Assembly (NCBI GenBank): GCA_946902875.1
Contig: OX336355.1
Coordinates: forward strand, 8,391,347 to 8,455,346
Reading direction: 5' to 3'
Length of the DNA stretch: 64,000 nucleotides
Source of the DNA: Nematopogon swammerdamellus
Taxonomy: Eukaryota; Arthropoda; Insecta; Lepidoptera; Adelidae
Each line of letters starts with the position of its first letter. Within the stretch, counting starts at the first letter, position 1. Below the pieces are notes generated by a model. That model saw only the letters and a list, made by a program, of their open reading frames with translations, ran no database searches and was not told the origin of the DNA. Of this stretch, positions 9,328 to 19,649 are shown in pieces. Position numbers and translations under genes: made by a program.

Positions 9328-9675
9328 TGTTAGCAACATATGAATACCTGTTATTAATTATTTTACTAATTTAGAAGTATAATTTACTTTGGTTATCTAA
9401 GTTTTAACATTGTCTAAATCTAAAAGGAATGAAACGAGGGGCAGCGCCAAGATGGCGGATTATGTGGTTTTGACGAAAATCGTGGAGTTTGCCGAGTGTT
9501 AATGATTGTGATTAATCGTTGGTTGTATACCTGGATTTAAGGAATTATAAAGAGTGAGTACTCGATATAGTGTTTTATTCACAATTTACCTATACCTATT
9601 GCTAGAAGTACCACCAAAGGGAATCGCAATTCCCATTTCATCCTGAAATGCCATGAAATACGGCAGGTTCTTGCA
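9328..9675 (+). repeat. 3' LTR of Ty3/gypsy element
   Basis: 348 bp, matching 2921-3268 except for one base near the 3' edge, followed by the GTAC duplication at 9676-9679. It carries the same TATA-like and YY1/Pho-like sites (about 9546 and 9448-9458). Confidence 0.96.
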
Positions 9676-9732
9676 GTACAAATAAAGGCACAAACTAAAA
9701 TGCTGTCGTCACCAAATTGAATTTTGAAATTC

Positions 9733-9830
9733 CCATACAAGAACCTGTTTTTTCAACGCGTTTTTTTTTTTGCGGTGCGGAAACCTCAGTGCGCAAGTCC
9801 GATTCGCACTTGGCCGTTTTGTTTTACCTG
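9733..9830 (-). repeat. Lepidopteran GGCCAAGTGCGAGTCGG repeat, partial
   Basis: Ends ...gcggtgcggaaacctcagtg and cgcacttggccgtttt, the well-known terminus of a family abundant in moths and butterflies. Only this end is clear. Other copies are at 11338-11416, 49795-50048, 58683-58970 and 60018-60352. Confidence 0.7.
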
Positions 9831-10479
9831 GAAAGCCATGGAAAGCGGTGTCAGTTTATTTCATTGAGATGCTTGTAAAAGTTTTATTGTTTGAATATCG
9901 GAGATTTGTCAGTGGAAACTGGGCAATTATGTATAGTGCACCTTTTAATGATGTCAATGATAATGATAAAATTTTTACAGTGATTTTATTATCACGTACT
10001 GAGGCCAAATAGTGCGCTATTTTTTCAGTGTGTTATATTTTAGTTTAAGGGTGACTACGGTATGCTTAGTTCAAGACAGCATTAATATTCAGAAATTGTC
10101 ACGTGTAACATTGTTTTAACAAGAGGTTTTTATTTGTTTTCAGGTAAGTTCGTTGGCAGATGTGTCTCCTACTAGTTTACGTTGGTAAGTGTTTCTAGTA
10201 CCCATGACTTAATATATTACTTAATACAGTACATGACTTAATACAGATGACTTAATAGTTACTTACTTATAATAAACTACTACTACCAATTTATACTAAT
10301 AATTTATACTAACGAATAAAATATACATTACATTAATGTGACCACATTACGTCCAATACGTTTTTATAAGTAAATTCAGAGGCATTTTCATGATTTCATT
10401 GTATTGAGCGAAGTTAATAAAATCGTGTTTTCAAAAAGTTACTCGTATTTCGATCTGCCCTTGATAGATGAATATGTCC
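9831..10479. other. AT-rich intergenic DNA
   Basis: No coding, RNA or repeat feature recognised. Confidence 0.4.
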
Positions 10480-10612
10480 GACGAGCATGTATGAAGAACA
10501 TTATGAGAGCGGAAGAGGCGTCAGAGGGGTTTCAGGATCGTGGCACGTGGAGATCCGTTGTCTCTGCCTACCCCGCCGATAAACAGGTGTGACGCTATGT
10601 ATGTATGTATGA
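10480..10612 (+). mobile_element. LINE ORF C-terminus with (ATGT)n tail (family D)
   Basis: Encodes a peptide of type CMKNIMRAEEASEGF then DRGTWRSVVSAYP, the C-terminus of a lepidopteran LINE (probably RTE-related), followed by a short (ATGT)n tail at about 10598-10612. Sister fragments are at 26535-27012, 51333-51450 and 59319-59420. Confidence 0.7.
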
Positions 10613-10810
10613 AAATGTCAGGTGAGTAAAATATATTGATGGTCACATCTCAGAAAGAGCGGTATTTTACCTTCTATGCAGTCTTAAATGCCGTGGTGAC
10701 ATTTCGTTATCGTCGCCGTCGCCGCTGCCGCGCCGGCGGCAGTTTTCATATATTTGCTGCCGTGCCGTTGCCGTGGTCTTTGCCGTACCGCTATCAACAA
10801 GTTTTTTTTA

Positions 10811-11046
10811 ATGGAAACTGACACGGTTGGCTACATCACCTACAACATCCGTGATGTCAGCCCATAACGCCGGGTGAACTTGGTGCCACGTCAGCGCTTC
10901 CCTTCGGTCGTGCCGGCTACACTGAACTGGACGGAAAACACAAACTATTTACATAGCCGCAGACCTTTCTTTCAGTGCGGTGGTACCAATCCGGGCGGGT
11001 TAAACCCTACCACCGAGTAATATAAGAAGGGAGTCATATCCCTTAT
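10811..11046 (-). mobile_element. SINE copy, body plus piece of head c
   Basis: On the minus strand it reads taagggatatgac (end of head c), then the common body (ggtggtaggg...ggttggtaccaccgcactg) and the 3' tail (gttatgggctgacatcac...gtcagtttccat). Poly-T at 10802-10809 is its poly(A) tail. Compare 53957-54280 and 27634-27918. Confidence 0.85.
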
Positions 11047-11337
11047 AATATAAGTGAGCAAGCAGCCACTGCCACGAGCGAGGTTTTAGGCAAAACCTAG
11101 CTAGCACATACTGTTTGTACTAGTTATTACATTACATATCCAGGTACTCCATTTGTCAACTATGCGAATCCGGGTAACCTACATACATAGGCCAATTCTA
11201 CGGGTAAGCAAGCACCGTTCAGCACGCTTGAAGCCCCGGCAGACAAATATTGATGTCTGAGGCGGTGGAGACGAGCCACCAGCTGTGCGATATGAAACAC
11301 ACTGGAGTTGGCCAAGCAAACCGATGTCAGATTGAAA

Positions 11338-11416
11338 ATACTGGCCAAGTGCGAATCGGAGTCGCGCACCGAGGTTTCCGCACCACAAAAAAAACCTTGA
11401 AAAAACACGTTTTTGT
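11338..11416 (+). repeat. Lepidopteran GGCCAAGTGCGAGTCGG repeat, partial
   Basis: ggccaagtgcgaatcggagt, then cgcaccgaggtttccgcacc and an A-run: the same terminus as at 9733-9830 in the opposite orientation. Confidence 0.7.
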
Positions 11417-11881
11417 ATAAATCGGATACAAATAGCTTAAGGCCCTGTCAACCCGTATTCACCTGTACTCCTCTTTCATTCAAGGCGCCGCTTTCGCTGG
11501 TTGGAGAAAGATGCAACACAATCAAAAATTAGATTTAATTTTTTTTATTCCAAAACTACGGATCGAAACAAAAAACTAAAAAGCTATGGATTTAGATATA
11601 TATTCAACAAATAAAATAATTTTTTTCCAAAGCCTTGATTTGGTCACGTGGCCTTAAATACGTTTTTATAAATTCAGAGGCATGTTCATGATTTTTTTTC
11701 TATGTAGCGAAGTTAATCAAATCGTGTTTGATTATATTTATCTGCACTGATAGATGAAGTTTTACGTATATTAAAACTGAATCTGTCAGGTAAGTAATAT
11801 TGGCGGTACACTTCTTGAAATTCGAGTCAGACGCATTCTCACATCACCTTAATGCGGTCGGCATGGTGACAAGAGCCGAGG
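11417..11881. other. AT-rich intergenic DNA
   Basis: Nothing assignable. Confidence 0.4.
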
Positions 11882-11887
11882 TACAGC

Positions 11888-12242
11888 CAGGGTTGCCAGA
11901 TGTCCGGTTTTGAACCGGACAGTCCGGTTTTTTAGGCTTGTGTCCGGTCTCCAAAATAATGAAAAAAATGGACACCAAAACGTCCAGTTTTTTTTCTTCA
12001 AATAACGCAAATATTTACTTTTTCAGAACATTTTAATACTAATCTTACTGTGTTCTTCGATTTTGCAGTAAGTTCGATCAATTCAACCCTTTTACTCATT
12101 ACTATATCTCCCATCCATTTTCAAAAGTAAAGGTCATGAAACATTTGGTACATAAAATCTAATTTAATTTTGTACCTGAAAAATCACGGGCCCTTTGATG
12201 AAAAATGTCCGGTTTTTTCAACTGAACCATCTGGCAACCCTG
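11888..12242. mobile_element. Non-autonomous TIR transposon (MITE), 355 bp
   Basis: Termini are identical 15-bp inverted repeats, cagggttgccagatg at 11888-11902 and its complement at 12228-12242. The 6-bp sequence TACAGC flanks both ends (11882-11887, 12243-12248). Subterminal tgtccggtttt motifs occur several times in both orientations, as is usual for transposase-binding clusters. There is no coding frame. The CAGGG start resembles hAT elements but the duplication is 6 bp rather than 8, so the superfamily is open. Confidence 0.88.
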
Positions 12243-12248
12243 TACAGC

Positions 12249-12834
12249 TCGCAGCGCGCAGCGAACATCCCACTACGAATAGACGTTTACACGGTCGATT
12301 TTAGTCACCCGCCCCTTGGGGCCGCTAGTCTCACCGAAATGTAAGAGGTAGTAGCCGAGCTACTACCGCCGGGTTGGTTTAGTTTCGTGAATTCGATGAA
12401 CGTTCCCCGCGCGCTTTCGTATTCGAAAAGTTATTCTATTTTTGAGCCAAAATGTTAAGCCTGAATCTGTCTGAATCTGTTAGTGAAAATCAGACGAGTA
12501 CTTTTGACGCTATCGCAAGATGTACTGAGCGCGATAGCACACTTGGGGGGATGGTGGTGACGTCATCAGTGATGTAGGGGGAGGTCAGTGCACGGTTAAG
12601 GCGTGGTTGCGTTCACATTTGTAGGTTGGCAGCACGAAGCCTTCGAAAGTACATACTTTATGTCGCCAACTTTCTGGTTTGCTTTCTTTCTCCTTGCGAA
12701 GCGTAAAAGGTTCATAAAATTCACGTCAAAATTAGACTGCTCGTCAACTCCGGTGCGGGAGACCGTATTCATTCATTAGCATTACCCACCTTGCGGTCAG
12801 TTGATTTTCCATTTTCGCCGTGCGGCTAGTCACT
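12249..12834. other. Intergenic DNA
   Basis: Mixed composition, with a short GC-richer part near 12300-12440. No feature recognised. Confidence 0.35.
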
Positions 12835-12985
12835 CGACGAAAATCGAATGGTGTAAATCACCACATTGCCGTTTCGTTCGACCCAAAGAGTTTGTATTAC
12901 GTCGCTGCAGCGACGTAATACAAACTCTTTGGTTCGACCTTCATTCTGTTCTGTGGGGTATCAATGCGGGAGGTTTTCTCACGAT
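12835..12985 (-). mobile_element. Old SINE body, interrupted by a palindrome
   Basis: attgccgtttcgttcgacc before, and ttcattctgttctgtgg after, the palindrome at 12884-12931 align with the SINE body in minus orientation (compare catagccgtttcgaccgacc and ttcattcagtgcggtgg at 27785-27825). Diverged. Confidence 0.6.
12884..12931. mobile_element. 48-bp perfect palindrome with 8-bp target duplication
   Basis: A perfect palindrome (two 24-bp arms, no spacer) beginning CAAAGAG and ending CTCTTTG, centred on CTGCAG. It is flanked by the direct repeat GTTCGACC at 12876-12883 and 12932-12939. The interrupted SINE body has only one copy of that site. An 8-bp duplication with CA...TG ends is what hAT-type transposases leave; the insertion looks like two terminal inverted repeats with nothing between them. 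Confidence 0.85.
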
Positions 12986-13101
12986 CAAAGGGGGAAGCAC
13001 TGACATGGCACCTAGTTCACCCGGTGTTATGGGCTGACATCACGGACGTTGTAGGTGATGTAGCCAACCGTGTCAGTTTCCATAAAAAAACATAAAAAAA
13101 A
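12986..13101 (+). mobile_element. SINE 3' tail copy
   Basis: gaagcactgacatggcacc...gttatgggctgacatcac...gtcagtttccat then an A-rich tail. Head and body are absent. Confidence 0.85.
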
Positions 13102-13132
13102 CCTGATAAGCGATTATCTACAATGAACGAAC

Positions 13133-13258
13133 AAGCCAGGTTGACTGAACGAAAACTGTGTAATGGATAAGTCCGCCTTTGCACTTCGTTTTATGTCGTG
13201 CTTGTTTATGTAAAATTATTTTGAAGCAATAAAGTAAATTTCTCTATCTATCACACAC
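13133..13258 (+). mobile_element. LINE 3' tail, family E
   Basis: ggttgactg, then ggataagtccgcctttgcac, then gcaataaagt and a ctatctatc end. The same modules are at 16803-16950 and 52975-53115 (minus) and 21655-21760 (plus). It is non-coding; the parent LINE is not identified. Confidence 0.6.
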
Positions 13259-13635
13259 TGCTTAATCCACTTGTACTTTCTACACAGGTGTGTCTACCTA
13301 AGGTTATGCCAAACGGAGATAAGGGGAGGGGTGGCTCACCGGAAACGGAGTAGGGTAGGTGGACACAATATCCGTTGGCGCTCTACAGGGCCCAGGTGCT
13401 CGGCCAGCCAGCATTGACGTCACTCGTCGTGACGCGCCGCCACGTGCGTGATGTCTCTTAGAGGACCTAAGGCGATTTGCCTGCAGCGAGGCGTTTTAAG
13501 TCTGGAGAGCAAAGCGGAGTGAAGGGACGTTTACATTGCATGCACAGGTGTGCAGTATGTGACAAAAGTACGCGGATTTTTAATCGCAGCGCTTGTATGG
13601 ATTGTGAAAACGAATTTCACAAGGATGTTTTATCT
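13259..13635. other. Intergenic DNA
   Basis: No feature recognised; somewhat GC-rich around 13370-13450. Confidence 0.35.
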
Positions 13636-13836
13636 AAACGTTTCATTCAGTGCGGTGGTACCCTACCACCAAGTAAGATTAGGAGGGAAGGAACCTACAG
13701 TTTTACGAGGAATCCGAACCTCGGTCAGCCTCCAACGGTCAGCGGTCACCCATCCAAGTACTGACCGCACCCAGCGTTGCTTAACATTCAATAGCGACAG
13801 TTGACTGTCTGCACCACTGAGCTATCGAGGCTGACC
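13636..13836 (-). mobile_element. SINE with tRNA/5S chimeric head (type a), 3'-truncated
   Basis: On the minus strand the order is: tRNA-like A box (tagctcagtgg, complement at 13814-13824), a stretch closely matching the 3' half of 5S rRNA (gttaagcaac, then gtacttggatgggtgacc; 13741-13785), a B box (ggttcggattcc, 13709-13720), and the start of the common SINE body. It is not a 5S gene: the 5' half of 5S is missing. Confidence 0.85.
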
Positions 13837-14757
13837 GTTTCCAAGAAACGCGTTATATATTTATATATACACAAGATTAGATCACATAAAGTTAAAAAAT
13901 ATTGGATGAAGCAAATGTATTAACTAACTCTGAAAGAACATCAGTGCCATTCGCACACTTGTCGAACCTTTACCGCTCGCAGTATTATAATATATCAATC
14001 CTAGTGGAGATCTTTTAAGAGCATGCTGTACGTGTCGGCCGGCTCCCATACTAATTGTTTCTACCGAGACGCAGATCTTGAATAGAAAATTCGATGCGAA
14101 TTTAAAATGCTCACCCTCCTACGTCAAATGGTTTTGAAGTGATCGTTAGATTACGTTAGTATGTGAGCTGAATATTTCGTCCGGGGAAGCCGAGGTGTAC
14201 AGCATGGTCTTAAAGAATTTAAGATTTACACAAGTCGCCAAACTTGAACGACACTGTAAAAGCTAATAATGCAGTTCTAACGAGGACCTCTGACTTCTCT
14301 AAACTGGTAGTTAGAAGCAATAACCAATTATGCTAAATATTCGGTACAGTGGCTTTAGCAAGCGGCTCATTTACAGGAAGCTGTTCCAGCTATCTTCGAT
14401 CTAGATTGTGTGGCGTTTTCAGTATAACGGCGTAGTGTGGGTGCTAGGGAAGCGATTTTATGTAACAATGTGCATTTTGGGAAAATTATTATTACTAGTG
14501 ATGGTTTTTCGAAAATGTTCATGGAAGGCATAAATAAATAATGCAAATATTTAGTGCAACCTGGCTGAATCTGAATCCAATTTATTAACGTAAAATTTAT
14601 ATTTATTTAATGTAAGGTTCTCAATTTTCTTTAATATTATTATAGTCTGTAAATTTCGTTCGAATAAATGAATTACATGTATGAGTATGTTGGTTTTTAT
14701 TTGATATCATTTTTATTACAGTTACCCAGCGTTGTAACGTGTAGTTTTTGCTCACGA
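13837..14757. other. AT-rich intergenic DNA
   Basis: No coding or repeat feature recognised. Confidence 0.4.
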
Positions 14758-14827
14758 CTTTTCTTCAGCGCAGTTTAGATTTTTTAAATTGTCTTTTCTT
14801 CAGCGCAGTTTAGATTTTTTAAATTGT
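14758..14827. repeat. Perfect 35-bp tandem duplication
   Basis: Two identical 35-bp copies (14758-14792, 14793-14827), each containing cagcgcagtttagat. Confidence 0.95.
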
Positions 14828-15545
14828 CCATTCGTTAAAAGCGCGTATGTGAACTACCGCCCAGCATTTCAGACCCAGAAGTGGTCTAGATGAGGCCCCA
14901 AAAGTAACAAATATACGGACACCATTCGAAATTCAAATATAGTATTTTTTTCCAAATTATTGTCTGGAATTTTCTGTCACATAGTCTTTTAAAGTGTTTT
15001 TCGGCTTTTAAATTGAGGTTAGTTGACAATCCACAAAGTGCCATAATGTTCGCAAAAGGAAAATATTAACTCTTTGACTATACTGGCGCACAGCCAAGCC
15101 CCAGCGTATAATAATTAAATAATTATAAGGAAACACAAGGCATTGATATACAGAACGTAAATTGTACGTTTATGTACTCACTTATGAGAATTTTCATATG
15201 CATGAGCTGGTTTCCAGCTGCTTCATGCTTTGTAAGGCTTTTGAGCGAGTGGATTTTGTATAGTGGGTCATATGAGAGGCTTAGCTTAAAATATGGCGTT
15301 TGCGTCGCTTAGCAAGAACCAGGGAAATATAATATTTAGAAGTGTCGTCCACTTCTCGAGGGGAAAGAACAGTATCACACTTTTACTCACGTATCTTTTA
15401 TCTGCTGCAAATAGAGTTGCTGATAATTATTTTTATTGCACTCGAAGTGGGTGGCTGTGCTTGAGGTCGGAGCCTCAGCCCTAGCCGATTTCACCTCAGA
15501 CAGTGTGGCAGTCCGGCTTTCGGGCAGACTAAAGTAGTAGCGTAG
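14828..15545. other. Intergenic DNA
   Basis: No feature recognised. Confidence 0.35.
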
Positions 15546-16084
15546 AGACGAATTCAACTGGGTTGGGCTGCCTTCGGAAAGTTAAAATTCGCCCTGAGGT
15601 CTGATCTTCCGCAAAATTTAAAAACCCGTATATATGACCAGTGTGTCCTCCCGGTTATGACGTACGGGTGTGAAACGTGGACGCTGACGGTCGGTGTTGT
15701 CCAAAGGTTGAAAGTTGCCCAGCGAGCAATGGAGCGAGCCATGCTGGGAATAACGCTACGTGATATGGTGCGTAACGAGGCAATCCGCCGACGCACCAAA
15801 GTAGTCGATATTGGATACCGGGTGGCTAAGCTCAAGTGGCAATGGGCTGGGCACGTCAGCCGAAGAGACGACGACCGCTGGAGTAACCGTGTCCTACACT
15901 GGCGGCCGTGGACAGGAAAACGGAGTGTGGGAAGACCACCCGCCAGGTGGGACGACGACATCAAGTACGTCGGCGGAAAGCAGTGGTTCCGTACCGCTGA
16001 AGGCCGGGAGGACTGGAGGAAAATTGGAGAGGCGTATGTCCAGCAGTGGACGCTTACACGCTGACTGACTGACTGACTGACTGA
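15546..16084 (+). mobile_element. 5'-truncated RTE-clade LINE, copy 1
   Basis: An open frame from 15546 to 16064 (about 170 codons, preceded by a stop at 15543) encodes the C-terminal region downstream of the reverse transcriptase of an RTE-type LINE. Landmarks are WAAFGKLKFALRSDLP, YDQCVLPVMTYGCETW, QRAMERAMLGI, KWQWAGHVSRRDD and GEAYVQQWT. The catalytic YxDD part and the endonuclease are absent. The 3' end is (TGAC)n at 16061-16084, the usual short-repeat tail of RTE. It is the best-preserved of five copies here and cannot move by itself. Confidence 0.9.
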
Positions 16085-16268
16085 AAAGTAGCTGGGGTAA
16101 GGCTATTTGAAGATCGGTGGATTGTAGGATTAATGAAAGATATTCCCAGGAAGCCCATTCCACAACATTGTCGAATGGACGCAAGGACGATTTAGAGAAT
16201 CGTGCCGTTCGAAGAATTCTTCTACAATGGGTAGAATACTTCTACAATTCAACAATGGGCTGTTCCGC
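16085..16268. other. Spacer with LINE-like scrap
   Basis: Short spacer; direct duplicates of cttctacaat near 16220-16245. No assignment. Confidence 0.3.
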
Positions 16269-16521
16269 GAAACTGTAGGTCCCTTCCCTTCATAACTTAC
16301 TAGGTGGTAGGGTTCAACCCGCCCGGGTTGGTACCACCGCACTGAATGAAACGTCGGTCGAAACAGCTATGTAAATAGTTTGTGTTTCCGTCCAGTTCAG
16401 TGTAGCCGGCACAACCGAAGGGAAGCACTGACATGGCACCTAGTTCACCCGGTGTTATGGGCTGACATCACAGATGTTGTAGGTGATGTAGCCAACCGTG
16501 TGAGATTCCATAAAAAAAAAA
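16269..16521 (+). mobile_element. SINE body plus tail, head missing
   Basis: Starts at aactgtaggtcccttccctt and runs through the body (ggtggtaggg...ggttggtaccaccgcactg) and tail (gttatgggctgacatcac...) into an A-run at 16512-16521. Confidence 0.9.
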
Positions 16522-16802
16522 TTGGTTGTCTGTAAAGTCGGTTTACGGACGATAGTTGTACGTGATAACGTCATAAAGAAACACAGCTATAAGAATTACC
16601 GTATTTTTTCGTACGGCACCCCTATCGCTGCCGTACGCCGTACATTTGTCGATTTCTAGCCTCGATTACCGTACGATACGGCAATTACCGTACACTGCCG
16701 CTTGGGCCGATTGTGCCTCTCTATCGCTTGTTACGCGCTCTCGCTTGCACGCACAGGCTCAGATGAAACGTGGCACGGCTCAGATGGAACGTGACGCAAC
16801 GT
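16522..16802. other. Intergenic DNA
   Basis: Contains imperfect repeats of taccgtac/cgtacgg-type words around 16600-16700. No feature recognised. Confidence 0.35.
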
Positions 16803-16950
16803 GACACTTTATAGATAGATAGATAAAAATACTTTATTGCTCCAAAACATTTAACAGTAACAAACGATAAGTAATTTACATGAGGGGCAAAGGCGGACTT
16901 ATCCCTTACAGGGATTTCTCCCAGTCAACCTTTGGATGTTTGAGAGTCGT
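16803..16950 (-). mobile_element. LINE 3' tail, family E
   Basis: tagatagatagat, then actttattgc, then gcaaaggcggacttatccc and cccagtcaacc: the complement of the modules at 13133-13258. The GATA-type microsatellite at 16808-16820 is its tail. Confidence 0.6.
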
Positions 16951-17164
16951 ATGTTGTGAGATATAAGTAGGTAGTAGCAAAAGACTTGAGTTCACTTTTT
17001 CGGTGTGCAGCCGGTGTTCATCAATTTATTAGACGTTATCACGTCAAAAGTATGACGGGTTTTGTGGTAAAAATAAAAATTGTGGTAGCAGGAGGAGGGA
17101 TGAAGGAAGCGAGTTCCTCGGGGGAGGCTATAGTAGTATTGTATTGTAGGTAAAATGTGTACAG

Positions 17165-17297
17165 TTTTTTTTATGTAATTCGGTATGGGTGGCTGAGTCG
17201 GAGGGGCCAAAGCGCATGCTCCGACCATCCAATATCACCTCCGAGAAGGTAGGTGCCATACCGGAGACTTCCCTGGATTGCTGGCTATATTGAACTA
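17165..17297 (-). mobile_element. SINE 3' tail, type b
   Basis: Complement of the tail at about 25450-25572 (tatgggtggctgagtcggag, catgctccgaccatcc, ccggagacttccctgg). Poly-T at 17166-17172 marks the 3' end. Confidence 0.8.
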
Positions 17298-18519
17298 GTT
17301 ATGTTACGTAGTTTATGACAATAACGTTTCTGGATATTTATTTCCATAGCAAAAACCTAGTTTTGTAGCGCCAAGTGTAAAGGAGTTTACGACGCAAGTG
17401 CGCAGTATCTTAGGAATGTTAGTCTACTTTCAGGGTTTATGTTGATGATATTTTGGATTAAGTATATGGGTCCTTTGTTATGGCCAGTGTCCGCTTGGTG
17501 TTTATACGGCTTGTGAGGAACACCTTTCTTTGGCATCACTTTAACTATCTTCAGTATTTATACTTCTCTCGGAGATTGTGTCTGTTTATGAACTACACAA
17601 GTTAAGTAAAACTTAATTAGTTGGACTTCTAAATAAACAATGCTCGTAATAAAGTTAAACAATTTCCGAGAAAACGTTATGCTAAATATGATTGTGAAGA
17701 AAATGTCCCGAGGAAAGTACAACTTTAGATTTCAAAATTGAGTTACAACAAAATTGGATTCAGAAATGAAAATCTATAGCAAGTAAACACAAAATAAATC
17801 TCGAACTACTGAAATATCCGTGTGTACGTAAATTTGTTCGCCCATCACAATAACTACTCTAGCAATGCATTCATACTTGCTAATATATGCAGTTTCCGCT
17901 ACACTAATGCTATTTGGAACAACTTGATATTGTTTTAGGAATCTATTATCACGGTATTTCTCCAAAGGACTGAGAAGTGAACGAAAACATTACCTAAAGA
18001 ATGAAGATAAACTGAAAAAATGCGACCGGGTGGCTTCTTACACGTATGAAAATCAATAAACATAAGTATAGATTTTACATTGAATGTTAGCGAATTGTAT
18101 TGCCAACTCGCGTCAAATTGAGGTCCGCGCTGAAAAAATATTGTTTTCATTATACATACCTACCAAAATAAAAGACGAAAAACAATTATTTCTTGTTTGC
18201 TCTAATAAAAAAACATGGATGCGCCAAACAATATTATTTTTAAATTTAGCCCGGCGGCTCCTGGAAAGATTGGCCACTCATGTTTTAAACTTTCGCTCGA
18301 ATCCGACAATGCCCCGAGCGGAGCCGCGTGCGGAGGTAGTTGTACGTTATACATATGTACACTACGCGGCGCAGTCTTCGCAAACACATTAGTGGTCGGC
18401 AAACATCATCCAAGGAAGCAATAACACTTGGCAACATAGCCGGATCGGATATCCTCCGCGGATACACTGCCGCCTCCGAAACCTATCTCCGTCGTCGACG
18501 AAGAATTTAAAAGCATACA
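17298..18519. other. AT-rich intergenic DNA
   Basis: Only short random open frames; no motif recognised. Confidence 0.4.
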
Positions 18520-18677
18520 ACTGCTGTGAGGCTGCTATCCGGCCAGTCCAGTGTAGACTGCACGACCATGAAGAAAGCACGACTTATACATTTCCGTCAT
18601 GAACAGGGTATTGGGTGACACCACTAGTGTGAGCTGGTGTGGTGATGTAACCAATAATCTCAGATTCCATAAACCTA
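18520..18677 (+). mobile_element. Diverged SINE tail
   Basis: ccagtccagtgtagactgca, then gggtgacaccactagtg, gtgatgtaacc and cagattccat align with the 3' half of the SINE family with many substitutions. Confidence 0.5.
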
Positions 18678-18820
18678 TTCTTGAGTCCTAAGTCTTCTTT
18701 TTGTTATGTATTTTTTTCCTTTGTACCATTGTGTGTACTACGTAAATAAATCAACAATTTGAATTTGCTATTGTCATAAAATTTTATTTTTTCCTTACAT
18801 GATCTACAAATAGGCAATTT

Positions 18821-18927
18821 TTTTTTATTGAAAGCGCGCCGTGTGTCGTCTAGCCACCCATAAGGTGTCTTACGACGCCCATGGACATTTGGTCGTATGA
18901 AGGGGTTGCGAATGCCATGCCGGCATT
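18821..18927 (-). mobile_element. LINE 3' end fragment, family C
   Basis: gccacccataaggtgtctta then gcccatggacatttggtcgt matches the complement of 51080-51190. Truncated. Confidence 0.65.
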
Positions 18928-19361
18928 AGGTACTCGTAATACGCGTGGTGATAAAGATACTTTCACAAGTGCGACAGCGAGATGGTAACGTTTGCAATTT
19001 CGTATTTGAGTCACTGTCACACCATTGATTTTTCACCTGCTCGTCGATTGGATGCCCTTCTCTCGGTTTGAATTCGTTGGTTATTCCCGTTTCGTACCGG
19101 TCGCCTCTCAAGGCCGTCTCTGTCGCGTCTTCCCATATTTTACACTATAGCCGATTTTACTTATTCACAACAAATCCGATGTCGTCGCAGCGGGATATTT
19201 GGATTGTAATGTTTAAAACATTTTGAAAAATTAACCTTTTACAGTAAACAATGTTTTTCCATGACTTTTTAAGGACCTCTCCAAGCATATTCAATAGCCT
19301 AAGGCGCTAGGACCAGCCAAAACAATGCATCTGATAGAAATTGCGATATTTCACACTATTA
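18928..19361. other. Intergenic DNA with a dispersed scrap
   Basis: 19299-19360 (aaggcgctaggaccagcc...cacactatt) is repeated at 49655-49715; otherwise nothing. Confidence 0.4.
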
Positions 19362-19365
19362 TTAA

Positions 19366-19649
19366 CACCTTCACTGTCCAGGCGGGTCCCGCATTACTAG
19401 TTCGAGACGTCCGGGACCCACTGGTGGGTCCCGGGCGACGAACACTTTAGATGATCAAAAATATTATTGGACTTGTTAGAATGGCTTCGGATTTTATATG
19501 GACTCCCCAAGAAGGTATCGAATAAACAAAACCTCGAAAAAAATATATTTGTTAATCTATCGCCAGGTAACCTATTTATGAACCATGATACAATTTCAGT
19601 TGGACTTGACAATACAATTTTAGGGTTTGTATGGTGGACAGTGAAGGGG
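19366..19649. mobile_element. Small piggyBac-like TIR element, decayed
   Basis: TTAA at 19362-19365 precedes caccttcactgtcca; the other end is tggacagtgaagggg (19635-19649) followed by taag, consistent with a TTAA that lost one base. A GC-rich hairpin (gggacccactggtgggtccc, 19414-19433) lies near the left end. TTAA duplication plus a C-rich inverted terminus suggests piggyBac-type mobilisation. The interior frames are not recognisable as transposase. Confidence 0.6.

Larger units (their letters stand above)
2921..9675 (+). mobile_element. Complete Ty3/gypsy LTR retrotransposon, recent insertion
   Basis: A 6,755-bp element bounded by 348-bp direct repeats (2921-3268 and 9328-9675) that begin TGTTAG and end GCA, with the 4-bp duplication GTAC at 2917-2920 and 9676-9679. 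By eye the LTRs differ at one position near the 3' edge (ctcgca versus cttgca), so the insertion is young. The interior encodes gag with two CCHC knuckles, a retropepsin-like protease, reverse transcriptase, RNase H and integrase, in the order typical of Metaviridae. There is no env-like frame between integrase and the 3' LTR; that interval holds a 37-bp repeat array. This copy has an in-frame stop between protease and reverse transcriptase and a frame break inside integrase, so it would not yield a full polyprotein by ordinary translation. I see no obvious purine-rich tract directly before the 3' LTR. The sub-lineage is not assigned. Confidence 0.97.
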
